Origin: Lysobacterales bacterium
GTDB lineage: Bacteria > Pseudomonadota > Gammaproteobacteria > Xanthomonadales > Ahniellaceae
DNA length: 34,088 nt
Assembly: GCA_017997455.1 (NCBI GenBank)
Contig: JAGOEZ010000003.1
Span: 1-34,088 of the forward strand
Reading direction: 5' to 3'
The position numbers were made by a program, and so were the translations under genes. The notes under the pieces are model-generated. The model saw nothing but the letters and a program-made list of their open reading frames with translations. It ran no database searches and had not been told where the DNA came from. How positions within the stretch are numbered: position 1 is the first letter of the stretch; the number at the start of each line of letters is the position of its first letter. Below, in pieces: positions 10,242 through 18,628 of this stretch.

Positions 10242-11024
10242 ATGGCATTCCGCAACCTGTTGCAGGCCGACGAGGGCGCCGTGCGCACCCTGACGGTCAA
10301 CCGTCCGGACAAGCTCAACGCGCTCAACCGCGAGACCCTGGCCGAGTTGCACCTGGCCTTCGACCAGGCTCGCGGCGACGAGGCGATCCGCGTGGTGATC
10401 CTCACCGGGGCGGGCCCCAAGGCCTTCGTGGCCGGCGCCGACATCGCGGAACTGGCGGCACAGTCGCCGATCGGCGCCCTGGAAATGTCGCGCTTCGGCC
10501 AGGCGCTGATGACCAAGGTCGAGCGGCTGGGCAAGCCGGTCATCGCCGCGATCGGTGGCTTCGCGCTCGGTGGCGGCATGGAGCTGGCGATGGCCTGCAC
10601 GCTGCGAATCGCGGCCGACAGCGCGAAGCTCGGCCAGCCCGAGGTCAACCTGGGACTCCTGCCGGGCTTCGGCGGCACGCAGCGCCTGCTGCGCCTGGCC
10701 GGTCGAGGCGCGGCGCTGGAGCTTTGCCTCCTGGGAGCGCCGATCAGCGCGCAGCGCGCGTACGAACTCGGCATCGTCAATCGCGTGGTGCCGATCGCCG
10801 AGTTGGCGGCCGAGGTGCAGAGGCTGGCCGCGCAACTCGCCGCGTCGGCACCGATCGCGCTGCGCGCGGTGCTCGATGCCGTGTTGCTCGGCGGCGAAGC
10901 GTCGATCGACACCGGGCTCGATTACGAGTCGCAGGCCTTCGCGGTGTGCGTGGCGACCGAGGACATGCGCGAGGGGACCAAGGCGTTTCTCGAGAAGCGC
11001 AAGCCAGCTTTTGTGGGCCGCTGA
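10242..11024 (+). CDS. Enoyl-CoA hydratase
   Basis: A 260-residue crotonase with both catalytic glutamates of a true hydratase: GGGMELAMACTLRIA and GQPEVNLGLLPGFGGTQRL. The oxyanion loop is KAFVAGADIAEL. Predicted to hydrate trans-2-enoyl-CoA to 3-hydroxyacyl-CoA in fatty-acid or short-chain acyl-CoA breakdown. The ATG at 10242 is chosen over the longer frame because MAFRNLL fits the family and GGAGAG lies just upstream. A TAGAAT box at 10211-10216 could be its -10. It stands alone and ends next to a REP cluster. Confidence 0.93.
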   Translation: MAFRNLLQADEGAVRTLTVNRPDKLNALNRETLAELHLAFDQARGDEAIRVVILTGAGPKAFVAGADIAELAAQSPIGALEMSRFGQALMTKVERLGKPVIAAIGGFALGGGMELAMACTLRIAADSAKLGQPEVNLGLLPGFGGTQRLLRLAGRGAALELCLLGAPISAQRAYELGIVNRVVPIAELAAEVQRLAAQLAASAPIALRAVLDAVLLGGEASIDTGLDYESQAFAVCVATEDMREGTKAFLEKRKPAFVGR

Positions 11025-11046
11025 GGGCTGCCGCGAGATCGGGGGT

Positions 11047-11122
11047 CCGGAGCCGTCGGCTTCCGCTTGGCGGCTCGGACATTCAGTGGAACTCGCCTCC
11101 AACCGGAAGCCGACGGCTCCGG
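11047..11122. repeat. 19-bp perfect inverted repeat with self-complementary arms
   Basis: CCGGAGCCGTCGGCTTCCG (11047-11065) is repeated in reverse complement at 11104-11122. Each arm also contains the small palindrome AGCCG-T-CGGCT. It lies just after the enoyl-CoA hydratase gene. No gene is visible from 11025 to 11342. Confidence 0.75.
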
Positions 11123-11157
11123 CCTCGCTTCGAATGCGCGCAAAGGCGAGGCCCGCC

Positions 11158-11315
11158 CCTGTAGAAGCGGCTTCAGCCGCGACCACGCAGAACTTCACCC
11201 AGCAATGACGCCTCGAGGCTTATCGCGCGCAGAGCGCGCTCCTACGAAGCCGGCTTTGTAGGAGCGCGCTCTGCGCGCGATAAGCCTCGGTCGCGGCTGA
11301 AGCCGCTCCTACAGG
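11158..11315. repeat. Composite nested REP palindrome
   Basis: The outer arms (11158-11184 and 11289-11315) pair over 27 bases with one mismatch and carry GTAGGAGCGGCTTCAGCCGC. The inner arms (11215-11245 and 11258-11288) pair perfectly over 31 bases around a 12-base loop containing GCCGGC. The inner part corresponds to the element at 2764-2853. It lies between the convergent ends of the hydratase and DUF1684 genes and could act as a transcript end or mRNA stabiliser. Confidence 0.85.
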
Positions 11316-11342
11316 GGCAAGGCGTTGCGCGGATGCGGCGGC

Positions 11343-12248
11343 TCAGTGCACCACGCCGCGATAGTTGAGCTCGCCCGCGGTCACGGCGAGGTCGAGGCGG
11401 TTCTCGGGCGGCGCCAGCGGACAGGTCGCGTACGGCGTGAACACGCACGGCGGGTTGTAGGACTTGTTGAAATCCACCACGACGAGGTCGCTGCCGGGCT
11501 TGGGCCGGTCGCTGTAGAGGAAGCGCCCGGCGCCATAAGTCTGCTTGCCGCTGGTGCGGTCGGAGAAGATGAACCACAACTGGTCCGGCCCACCGTCGAC
11601 TGCCTCCAGTCGGTACTGCTTTCCGTCGCGCTCGAACTCGACCGCACCAGGATTGGGCGTGTCATCGAGCGTGCCGATCACGTTCGCGATCGGGATCGTC
11701 TTGCCATCGGGATGCGGCAGGAACCTGCCTTCCACGCGCCACGAGGGATCGATGTCGTAGTAGTCCATGCCGACGAAGCCGGTGCGGGTGGCAGCGGCCG
11801 AATCGCGCACGCGCAAGGCATGGCGGCCGGAACGCTCGATCACGATGAAGCTCACGCTGCCGTGCGCGACCACGCTGGGCGTGCCCGAGTCATCGGCCAG
11901 CAGCGTCGCCTGCGTCGCCGGCTTGCCGTCGACCGTCGCGCCGGTGCCTGCCTCCAGTGCAATCGAAAGCTTCCCGTCCGCCAGCGTGAGCGTGCCGAGT
12001 CTGGGCGGCACGCCGGCGATCTTCACGTAGGCATCCGCATCCGGTCCGACGGCGCTCGCGTCCACGGCGCTGCCGATCGCGGTACGGCCGGGCTCGATCC
12101 AGTCCAGCCCGACCAGGCTCAGCCAGCCGTCGGGCAACTTGAGCCGCTCCACCCGCTGCGCGCGCCAGGCTTCGATCTCGGCGCGATGCGGATCGGGGGC
12201 GGCGCCGGCGGCGAGGATCGCGGCGAGCAGCAATGAAGTCGGCGGCAT
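11343..12248 (-). CDS. DUF1684 family exported protein
   Basis: A 301-residue protein with a short hydrophobic N-terminus (MPPTSLLLAAILAAGAAPD), probably a signal peptide. The DUF1684 landmarks are EAWRAQRVERLKLPDGWLSL near the start and the C-terminal FNKSYNPPCVFTPYATCPL followed by PPENRLDLAVTAGELNY. The biochemical role of the family is not established. It follows mutL by 30 bases, a position held by miaA in E. coli, so it may share the mutL transcript. Confidence 0.82.
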   Translation of the reverse strand: MPPTSLLLAAILAAGAAPDPHRAEIEAWRAQRVERLKLPDGWLSLVGLDWIEPGRTAIGSAVDASAVGPDADAYVKIAGVPPRLGTLTLADGKLSIALEAGTGATVDGKPATQATLLADDSGTPSVVAHGSVSFIVIERSGRHALRVRDSAAATRTGFVGMDYYDIDPSWRVEGRFLPHPDGKTIPIANVIGTLDDTPNPGAVEFERDGKQYRLEAVDGGPDQLWFIFSDRTSGKQTYGAGRFLYSDRPKPGSDLVVVDFNKSYNPPCVFTPYATCPLAPPENRLDLAVTAGELNYRGVVH

Positions 12249-12278
12249 GCGGTTTGGTCTCCGGGAATCGGGTGGCGC

Positions 12279-14090
12279 TCAGCGCCCTCGCAGGAACATG
12301 CGGTCCAGTTCGGCCCGCGTCAACTGGACCCAGGTCGGGCGACCATGATTGCACTGGTCGGAGCGCTCGGTCGCTTCCATCTGGCGCAACAGCGCATTCA
12401 TCTCGGCGAGTTCGAGGCGCCGGTTGGCGCGCACCGAGGCATGGCAGGCCATGGTGGACAGCAGTTCGTTCTGGAATTCCTCGAGGCGCGCGCTGCTGCC
12501 GTGGGTGGCGAGGTCGCCCAGCACGTCGCGCACCAGCGCCTCGACGTCGCTGCCTTCGAGCACCGAGGGGATGCGCCGCACCAGCACGCGCTCGTCGGCC
12601 ACGCGCGTGAGTTCGAAGCCCAGCGCGGCGAACTCGGCGGCGTGTTCGTCGACCGCGTCGGCCTCGCGCCGCGACACTGCGACCGGCAGCGGCACCAGCA
12701 GCAATTGCGACGGAATCGAGCCGCAGGCGCGGGCGTCCTTGAGCCGCTCGTAGGTGACGCGCTCGTGCGCCGCGTGCATGTCGACCAGTACCAGGCCGTG
12801 CGCATTCTCGGCCAGCACGAAGACGCCGCCCAGTTGCGCGAGGGCGTAGCCCAGGGGCGGCGGGGCGCCGTCCGCCACGGCATCGCCACCAGCTTGCGGG
12901 ATCGACGCGTGCTGCGTCGATCCCGCGGAATACAGGGCCGCGTAGGCCTGCAGCGGCACCGCCTGGCCGGGAAGCCCGAGCCCGGACTGGCGCGGATTCC
13001 ACGCGGCATGAACCGAACCCGCGGGCTGCGGCGTGGCGAATGCGCCGACGCCATCCGGCATCGCCCCGCCCGCGCGCGTCCCGGCCAGCGCCTCGTGCAG
13101 GCGCCGGAACACGAAATCATGCACGCGGCGCGAATCGCGGAACCGCACCTCGAGCTTGGCCGGATGCACGTTGACGTCGACCGCGCCCGGTTCGAGCGTG
13201 AGGAACAGCACGTAGGCCGGATGGCGCCCGTGGAACAGCACGTCGGCGTAGGCCTGGCGCACCGCGTGCGCCACCAGGCGGTCGCGCACGGGCCGCCCGT
13301 TGACGTAGAAATACTGGCGGTCGGTCTGCGAGCGCGCGGCGGTGGGCGCGCCGATCCAGCCTTCGAGGCGCAGGTCGCCGGCGCTGGTGTCGATGCGCAG
13401 CGATTGCGCCAGCAGGGATTCGTCCAGGGCCGCGCCGATGCGCTGCTCCGCGCTGGCGGCGCCCCAGCGCTGCATTTCGCGCCCGTTGTGGCTCAATCGG
13501 AACTCGACCGCGGGATGCGCCAGCGCCTGCGTGCGCACCAGTTCCTCGACGTGGCCGTACTCGGTGCGCTCGGCGCGCAGGAACTTGCGCCGCGCCGGGA
13601 CGTTGTAGAAGAGGTCGTGCACCGTGACCGTGGTGCCCACCGGATGCTGCGCCGGGCGCGGCGCCGACAGGCGCCCGTCCTCCGCTTCGATGGTCCAGGC
13701 CTGGTCTGCATCATGCGCGCGCGAACTCAGCGCGAAGCGCGAGACCGAAGCCATGCTCGGCAGGGCTTCGCCGCGAAATCCCATCGTGGCCACCGATTCG
13801 AGGTCATCGAGGCTGGCGATCTTGCTGGTGGCGTGGCGCGAGAGCGCAAGCGCCAGGTCGTCGGCCGCGATGCCGTGGCCGTTGTCGCGCACCCGCACCA
13901 GTTTCGCGCCACCCGCCTCGAGCTCGACCTCGATCCGGGTCGCGCCCGCGTCAAGGCTGTTCTCGACCAGTTCCTTGACGATCGACGCCGGCCGCTCGAC
14001 CACCTCGCCCGCGGCGATCTGGTTGACGAGCTGTTCGGGCAACTGGCGGATGCGCAAGGACGCCGGGCCTGCGATGCGGGCCGCGATCAT
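12279..14090 (-). CDS. mutL: DNA mismatch repair protein MutL (endonuclease type)
   Basis: The 603-residue protein has a GHKL ATPase N-terminus ([40 protein letters not shown]), a transducer domain ([25 protein letters not shown]), a variable linker (about 340-410) and a C-terminal dimerisation domain. That domain carries [12 protein letters not shown], the D(M/Q)HA(x)2E(x)4E metal motif of nicking MutL proteins, plus [10 protein letters not shown] and NHGRPTW, the other endonuclease motifs. It is thus predicted to nick the daughter strand itself, unlike E. coli MutL, which relies on MutH. The ATG at 14088-14090 has no clear ribosome site; a TTG at 14055-14057, giving [13 protein letters not shown], is an alternative start. 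Confidence 0.95.
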   Translation of the reverse strand: MIAARIAGPASLRIRQLPEQLVNQIAAGEVVERPASIVKELVENSLDAGATRIEVELEAGGAKLVRVRDNGHGIAADDLALALSRHATSKIASLDDLESVATMGFRGEALPSMASVSRFALSSRAHDADQAWTIEAEDGRLSAPRPAQHPVGTTVTVHDLFYNVPARRKFLRAERTEYGHVEELVRTQALAHPAVEFRLSHNGREMQRWGAASAEQRIGAALDESLLAQSLRIDTSAGDLRLEGWIGAPTAARSQTDRQYFYVNGRPVRDRLVAHAVRQAYADVLFHGRHPAYVLFLTLEPGAVDVNVHPAKLEVRFRDSRRVHDFVFRRLHEALAGTRAGGAMPDGVGAFATPQPAGSVHAAWNPRQSGLGLPGQAVPLQAYAALYSAGSTQHASIPQAGGDAVADGAPPPLGYALAQLGGVFVLAENAHGLVLVDMHAAHERVTYERLKDARACGSIPSQLLLVPLPVAVSRREADAVDEHAAEFAALGFELTRVADERVLVRRIPSVLEGSDVEALVRDVLGDLATHGSSARLEEFQNELLSTMACHASVRANRRLELAEMNALLRQMEATERSDQCNHGRPTWVQLTRAELDRMFLRGR

Positions 14091-14155
14091 AGCAAGCTGG
14101 CAGTGCGCCGCCGCCGGGAACGGGCGCGGCGACGCGCGCGCAGCGAAGGCCGACC

Positions 14156-15490
14156 TCAGGATTCGCTCGGAATCCGCAGCACCGTGCCCGCGCGCACCAT
14201 GTCGGTGGACAGGTTGTTGACCCGGCGCAGCTCGCCGAGGCTGATGCGGTGGCGCATGGCGATCAGCGAGAGGCTCTCGCCGCGCGCCACGATGTGCTCG
14301 CGCGGGCGCTGCGGATGGGCCGCGATCCAGGAATCGGGCGGCGGCGAACCATGGAAGTAGTCGCGGATGCCGTCGAGCATCGCCTTGGCCAGCACGCGCT
14401 GGTGGCCCGGATCGTTGAGGCGGCGTTCCTCGGCCGGATTGGAGATGAACGCGGTCTCGACCAGGATCGAGGGCACGTCGGGCGAACGCAGCACCACGAA
14501 GTTGGCGCGCTGCACGTTGCGGCTGTGGACCTTGCCGACGCGCGCCAGGCTGCGCAGCACGCTGGCGGCGACCGCGTCGCTGGCGCCCAGGGTCGCGCCC
14601 TGGGAGAGATCCAGCAGCACGGCGGCCAGGGTGTTGTCCTTGTCGTCCAGCGACACGCCACCGACCAGGTCGGACTGGTTCTCGCTGGCGGCGAGCCAGC
14701 GCGCCGCCTCGCTGCTGGCGCCGCGCTGCGACAGGATGTAGACCGAGGAACCCGACGCGGCGCGCCGGGTGAAGGCATCGGCATGGATCGACACGAAGAG
14801 GTCGGCCCTGGCGTCGCGCGCCTTCTGGTAGCGCTGCTTGTGCGGGATGAAGTAGTCGCCGTCGCGGACCAGCAGCGCGCGCATGCCGGGCTCGGCGTCG
14901 ATGGCGACGGCCAGCGCGCGCGCCACCGCCAGGGTGACGTTCTTCTCGCGCGTGCCCTTGGCGCCGATCGCGCCCGGATCCTCGCCGCCGTGCCCCGCGT
15001 CGATCGCGATCACCACGTCGCGCAAGGGGCCCGAGGCGACGGCCGGGACCGACCGCGCCGGCTGCGCCGCCCCGGTGGCTACGCGCGGATACAGGTCGAT
15101 CACCAGGCGGTGGTTCTTCTTGCCGACCGGCGGCAGCAGGAAGGACTTCGGCCGCGTGCCCGGGGTCACGTCGATGACCACGCGCAAGGAATCGACCGTG
15201 GGCTGCCCGGAGCGCAGGCCCAGCACCCGGCCATGCGGCTTGGGCGCGCTGTAGCCGGTCGCCAGCTTGGCGCCCTGCAGGTCGAGGACGACGCGGTCGG
15301 GGTTCTGCAGGGTGAAGAGCTTGTACTCGACCACCCCGCCCAGGTCGAAGACCGTGCGGGTGTATTCGGGGCTCTCCCACAGGCGCACCGCGCGGACGTC
15401 CGTGGGCGCAGCCGCGGACGTGGCCGCCGGCGCCAGTGCGAGCGCCAGCACCCACAAGGTCCCCATCCGCAGCCAGCGCGCGCGTCCCAT
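14156..15490 (-). CDS. amiC: N-acetylmuramoyl-L-alanine amidase with AMIN and LysM domains
   Basis: A 444-residue exported amidase: signal peptide (about 1-27), AMIN domain (about 30-130, [19 protein letters not shown]) that targets septal peptidoglycan, and an Amidase_3 zinc domain with [19 protein letters not shown] and VETAFISN, which supply the zinc and catalytic residues. A C-terminal LysM ([29 protein letters not shown]) binds glycan. It splits septal murein during cell separation, normally under EnvC/NlpD control. The layout resembles AmiB/AmiC, so the letter is a best guess. It lies between tsaE and mutL, as amiB does in E. coli. The ATG at 15488-15490 is chosen for the signal peptide. 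Confidence 0.92.
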   Translation of the reverse strand: MGRARWLRMGTLWVLALALAPAATSAAAPTDVRAVRLWESPEYTRTVFDLGGVVEYKLFTLQNPDRVVLDLQGAKLATGYSAPKPHGRVLGLRSGQPTVDSLRVVIDVTPGTRPKSFLLPPVGKKNHRLVIDLYPRVATGAAQPARSVPAVASGPLRDVVIAIDAGHGGEDPGAIGAKGTREKNVTLAVARALAVAIDAEPGMRALLVRDGDYFIPHKQRYQKARDARADLFVSIHADAFTRRAASGSSVYILSQRGASSEAARWLAASENQSDLVGGVSLDDKDNTLAAVLLDLSQGATLGASDAVAASVLRSLARVGKVHSRNVQRANFVVLRSPDVPSILVETAFISNPAEERRLNDPGHQRVLAKAMLDGIRDYFHGSPPPDSWIAAHPQRPREHIVARGESLSLIAMRHRISLGELRRVNNLSTDMVRAGTVLRIPSES

Positions 15491-15564
15491 GCCGGCATTT
15501 GACCGCAACCAGACCGGGAAACGCAAGTGTTTTCCGTTTGTAATCCGTAGCCTGCAGACGATTC

Positions 15565-16041
15565 TTAACCTGAACCCGAGGGGCGGGCCGCGGCCGCGCC
15601 GCGTAGCGCTTCCGCGCCGCCGGGCGTCAGGGCGCGGGCCTCGAGCGTGCGACCCATGCCCGCCACGGCCAGCGCCAGGACCAGATCCGGCGCCGGGACC
15701 GCGCCCGCGCCCCGCTCGGGCCACTCGATCAGGATCACGCCGTCGAGGTCGCGCAGACCGAGGGCCTCGAGTTCCAGCGGCGAGCTGATCCGGTACAGGT
15801 CGAGGTGGTGCAGCAGGCGGGTCGGGGTCGGGTAGGACTCCAGCAGCGTGTAGGTCGGGCTCTTGACCCGCGTGCCGGGCTGCAGCGCCTGGACCAGCGC
15901 GCGCGCCAGCGTGGTCTTGCCACTACCCAACTCCCCGTGCAGGTGGATCACCAGTTGCGCGGGCAATGCGTGCGCGAGGGCCTGGCCGAAGGCGCGCGTA
16001 TGCGCTTCATCGGGCAGCGCCAGGCGCAGCGTGAAGCTCAC
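15565..16041 (-). CDS. tsaE: tRNA threonylcarbamoyladenosine biosynthesis ATPase TsaE
   Basis: A 158-residue P-loop protein with [15 protein letters not shown] (about 33-47), [20 protein letters not shown] and ILIEWPERG, all TsaE landmarks. With TsaB and TsaD it makes the t6A37 modification of ANN-decoding tRNAs. The start is GTG (16039-16041), whose GTGA overlaps the nnr stop by four bases, so it is translationally coupled. The much longer open frame upstream is the shadow of nnr. The C-terminus has a low-complexity Ala/Gly tail. Confidence 0.93.
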   Translation of the reverse strand: MSFTLRLALPDEAHTRAFGQALAHALPAQLVIHLHGELGSGKTTLARALVQALQPGTRVKSPTYTLLESYPTPTRLLHHLDLYRISSPLELEALGLRDLDGVILIEWPERGAGAVPAPDLVLALAVAGMGRTLEARALTPGGAEALRGAAAARPSGSG

Positions 16042-17510
16042 TGATTGACCGCGGCGCGCAGGCAATCGAGCAGCTCGCTGGCGAGCATCCCGCGCGCGCC
16101 GCGCGCCGCCGCGCGCCGCGCCGCCTCGGCATGCGCGGCGACGCCGACCCGCGCAGCCTGCGCCGGATCGAAGTGCTGGGCCATGAGTCCGGCGATGATC
16201 CCGGTCAGCACGTCGCCCATGCCGCCGCTGGCCATGGCCGGATTGGCCTGCGCGCAGATCCAGGCTTCGCCCGTGGGCGTCGCCACCACGGTGCCGGCGC
16301 CCTTGAGCACGACCACCGCCTGGTGGCGTCGCGCCAGCTCGCGCGCGGCCGCGTAGCGGTCGCGCGCGATCGCCGCAGGCACAACCTCGAGCAGGCGCGC
16401 GGCCTCGCCCGGATGCGGCGTCAGCACCGCCTGCGCCGGCAGCGCGCAGCGCGCCGCGGCGAGCAGGTTGAGTCCGTCGGCGTCGAGCACGCAGGGCTTG
16501 CCCGCCGCTAGCGCCTGGGTCCACAGCGCGCGCGACCACGCCGACTGTCCGAGGCCCGGCCCCAGCGCGATCACGCTGGCGCGCGCCAGCAATGCATCGG
16601 GCAGTTCGCCTTCGACCCCATGGACCATGAGTTCGGGCCGCGCGCCCACCAGCGCGGCCACATGCGCCGCGCGCGTGGCGACGCTGACCAGGCCGGCGCC
16701 GCTGCGCGCAGCCGCTTCGCCGGCCAGGCGCGCGGCGCCGGCCATGCCGTGGTCGCCGCCCACCACCAGCACGTGCCCGTGGCGGCCCTTGTGCGCGGCC
16801 GGCGCGCGCGGCGCCAGCGCGCGCTGGCACTCGGCGTCGTCGAGCAGGCGCGCGTCCGCCGGCACTGCATCGAACACCGCCGCGGGCACGTCCAGCGTCT
16901 CCAGCACGCATTCACCGACGTGGTCCGCCGCGGCCCCGGTCCACAGCCCGCGCTTCCAGCCGATGAAGCACACCGTCAGCGACGCGCGCACGCACGGCGC
17001 GTAGGCGTGGCCGCTGTCGGCATCGAGTCCCGAAGGCAGGTCCAGCGCCAGGACCGGCAGGCCGCAGCGGCCGATCGCGGCGATCGCGTCCGCGGTCGCG
17101 CCCTCGGGATCGCGCCCGGTCCCGATGCCGAGCAGGGCGTCGACCACCAGTTGCGCATCCGCGAACGCCGCGCCGGCATCGGTGGCCACCACGCCGCCTG
17201 CGGCCTCGAAGTCGGCACGCGCCCGGGCCGCCTCCGCGCTGCCGGGCATGCCGGTGGCCAGCACGCGCGCGTCGAGGCCCGCAGCGCGCGCCAGCCGCGC
17301 CAGCACGTAACCGTCGCCGCCATTGTTGCCGCGGCCGCACCAGGCCACGAGCCGTTGCACTTCGGGAAACCTGGCCCGCAGGCGCCGCAGGGCGGCCGCG
17401 CCGGCGCGGCACATCAGCGCATGGCCATCCTCGCCGCTGGCCGCGATCGCGCGCCGGTCGAGTTCGCGCATCGCATCGACGCGGTACAGGCGGAGTTCGG
17501 GGCGCTGCAT
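16038..17510 (-). CDS. nnr: Bifunctional NAD(P)H-hydrate epimerase / ADP-dependent dehydratase
   Basis: A 490-residue fusion that repairs damaged NAD(P)HX. The N-terminal YjeF_N epimerase (about 1-215) shows CGRGNNGGDGYVLAR and LDLPSGLDADSG. The C-terminal ribokinase-like dehydratase (about 230-485) shows KGRHGHVLVVGGDHGMAGA, LTPHPGEAARLL, VVLKGAGTVV and the ADP-site NPAMASGGMGDVLTGII. Both active sites look intact. It is the first gene of nnr-tsaE-amiC-mutL and diverges from queG with only 23 bases between the starts. This matches the E. coli order. Confidence 0.95.
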   Translation of the reverse strand: MQRPELRLYRVDAMRELDRRAIAASGEDGHALMCRAGAAALRRLRARFPEVQRLVAWCGRGNNGGDGYVLARLARAAGLDARVLATGMPGSAEAARARADFEAAGGVVATDAGAAFADAQLVVDALLGIGTGRDPEGATADAIAAIGRCGLPVLALDLPSGLDADSGHAYAPCVRASLTVCFIGWKRGLWTGAAADHVGECVLETLDVPAAVFDAVPADARLLDDAECQRALAPRAPAAHKGRHGHVLVVGGDHGMAGAARLAGEAAARSGAGLVSVATRAAHVAALVGARPELMVHGVEGELPDALLARASVIALGPGLGQSAWSRALWTQALAAGKPCVLDADGLNLLAAARCALPAQAVLTPHPGEAARLLEVVPAAIARDRYAAARELARRHQAVVVLKGAGTVVATPTGEAWICAQANPAMASGGMGDVLTGIIAGLMAQHFDPAQAARVGVAAHAEAARRAAARGARGMLASELLDCLRAAVNQ

Positions 17511-17517
17511 GCGCCCG

Positions 17518-17527
17518 ATTCTATACT
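17518..17527. promoter_or_regulatory. Shared divergent -10 pocket of nnr and queG
   Basis: TATACT (17522-17527) reads towards queG; TAGAAT (complement of 17518-17523) reads towards nnr. Counting about 7 bases to the start point, both transcripts would begin at or next to their start codons, i.e. leaderless. Good -35 boxes are not visible. Confidence 0.45.
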
Positions 17528-17533
17528 TCGGGC

Positions 17534-18613
17534 GTGGAACCCGACGCCGAACATCCCGCCCGCGCGGTCGACTACGCGATGCTGGCCGCCGACATCCGCC
17601 GCTGGGGCACGGAACTCGGCTTCCAGCAGACCGGCATCGCCGGCACCACGCTCGACGCCGACGAGGCGCGCCTGCTGGCCTGGCTCGATGCCGGCATGCA
17701 CGGCGAGATGGCGTGGATGCAGCGCCACGGCACCCGCCGCTCGCGCCCCGCCGAGCTGGTGCCGGGCACGGCGAGCGTGATCTCCGTGCGCCTGGACTAC
17801 CTGCCCGACGCGGCCGACATGGCCGCGACCCTGGCCGATCCCGCGCGCGCCTACGTGTCGCGGTATGCGCTCGGCCGCGACTACCACAAGGTGATGCGCC
17901 AGCGGCTGCAAGGCCTGGCCGAGCGCATCGAATCGGTGGTCGGGCGTTTCGGCCACCGGGTCTACACCGACAGCGCGCCGGTGCTGGAGAAGCCGCTGGC
18001 GCGCAACGCCGGCCTCGGCTGGATCGGCAAGCACACCAACCTGATCAACGCCGGCGCCGGCTCGTGGTTCTTCCTCGGCGAGCTCTACACCGACCTGCCG
18101 CTGCCGGCCGACGCGCCGGCCGGCGACCATTGCGGCACCTGCAGCCGTTGCATCGAGGCCTGCCCCACCGGCGCGATCGTCGCGCCCTACCAGCTGGACG
18201 CGCGGCTGTGCATCTCGTACCTGACGATCGAGCATGCCGGCCCGATCCCGGAGCCGCTGCGGCCACTGCTCGGCAACCGCATCTATGGTTGCGACGATTG
18301 CCAGCTCGCGTGCCCCTGGAACAAGTTCGCGCGGCTCAGCGCCGAGGCGGACTTCCGCGAGCGCCATGGCCTCGCCAGCGCCAGCCTGGTCGCGCTATTC
18401 GCGTGGAACGCCGACGAGTTCCTGCAGCGCACCGAGGGCTCGGCGATCCGGCGCATCGGCCACGCGCGCTGGTTGCGCAACCTCGCCGTGGCCCTGGGCA
18501 ATGCGCCGGGCTCGCCGCAGGTCATCGCCGCGCTGCAGTCGCGCCGCGACGAGCCGGACCCGCTGGTGCGCGAGCACGTGCGCTGGGCGCTGGCGCGGCA
18601 CGGCGCCGGCTGA
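17534..18613 (+). CDS. queG: Epoxyqueuosine reductase QueG
   Basis: This 359-residue iron-sulfur protein is the B12-dependent enzyme that reduces epoxyqueuosine to queuosine at tRNA position 34. Key segments: LGRDYHKVMRQRL, the cofactor region DSAPVLEKPLARNAGLGWIGKHTNLI, the first cluster motif CGTCSRCIEACPTGAI (about 201-216) and the second CDDCQLACPWNKFA. The C-terminus has a HEAT-like repeat. The GTG at 17534 gives the best N-terminus match (TELGFQQTGIAGT); an ATG at 17579 would trim 15 residues. It is convergent with pgi, with 15 bases between the stops. Confidence 0.95.
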   Translation: MEPDAEHPARAVDYAMLAADIRRWGTELGFQQTGIAGTTLDADEARLLAWLDAGMHGEMAWMQRHGTRRSRPAELVPGTASVISVRLDYLPDAADMAATLADPARAYVSRYALGRDYHKVMRQRLQGLAERIESVVGRFGHRVYTDSAPVLEKPLARNAGLGWIGKHTNLINAGAGSWFFLGELYTDLPLPADAPAGDHCGTCSRCIEACPTGAIVAPYQLDARLCISYLTIEHAGPIPEPLRPLLGNRIYGCDDCQLACPWNKFARLSAEADFRERHGLASASLVALFAWNADEFLQRTEGSAIRRIGHARWLRNLAVALGNAPGSPQVIAALQSRRDEPDPLVREHVRWALARHGAG

Positions 18614-18628
18614 ACCCACCTGCGCGCC

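Noticed and set aside
11067-11288. Small frames over the REP region with peptides such as SGFSRD and GLSRAERAP
   Set aside because: These are translations of the palindromic repeats themselves. The same peptide fragments appear on both strands and are not a protein family.
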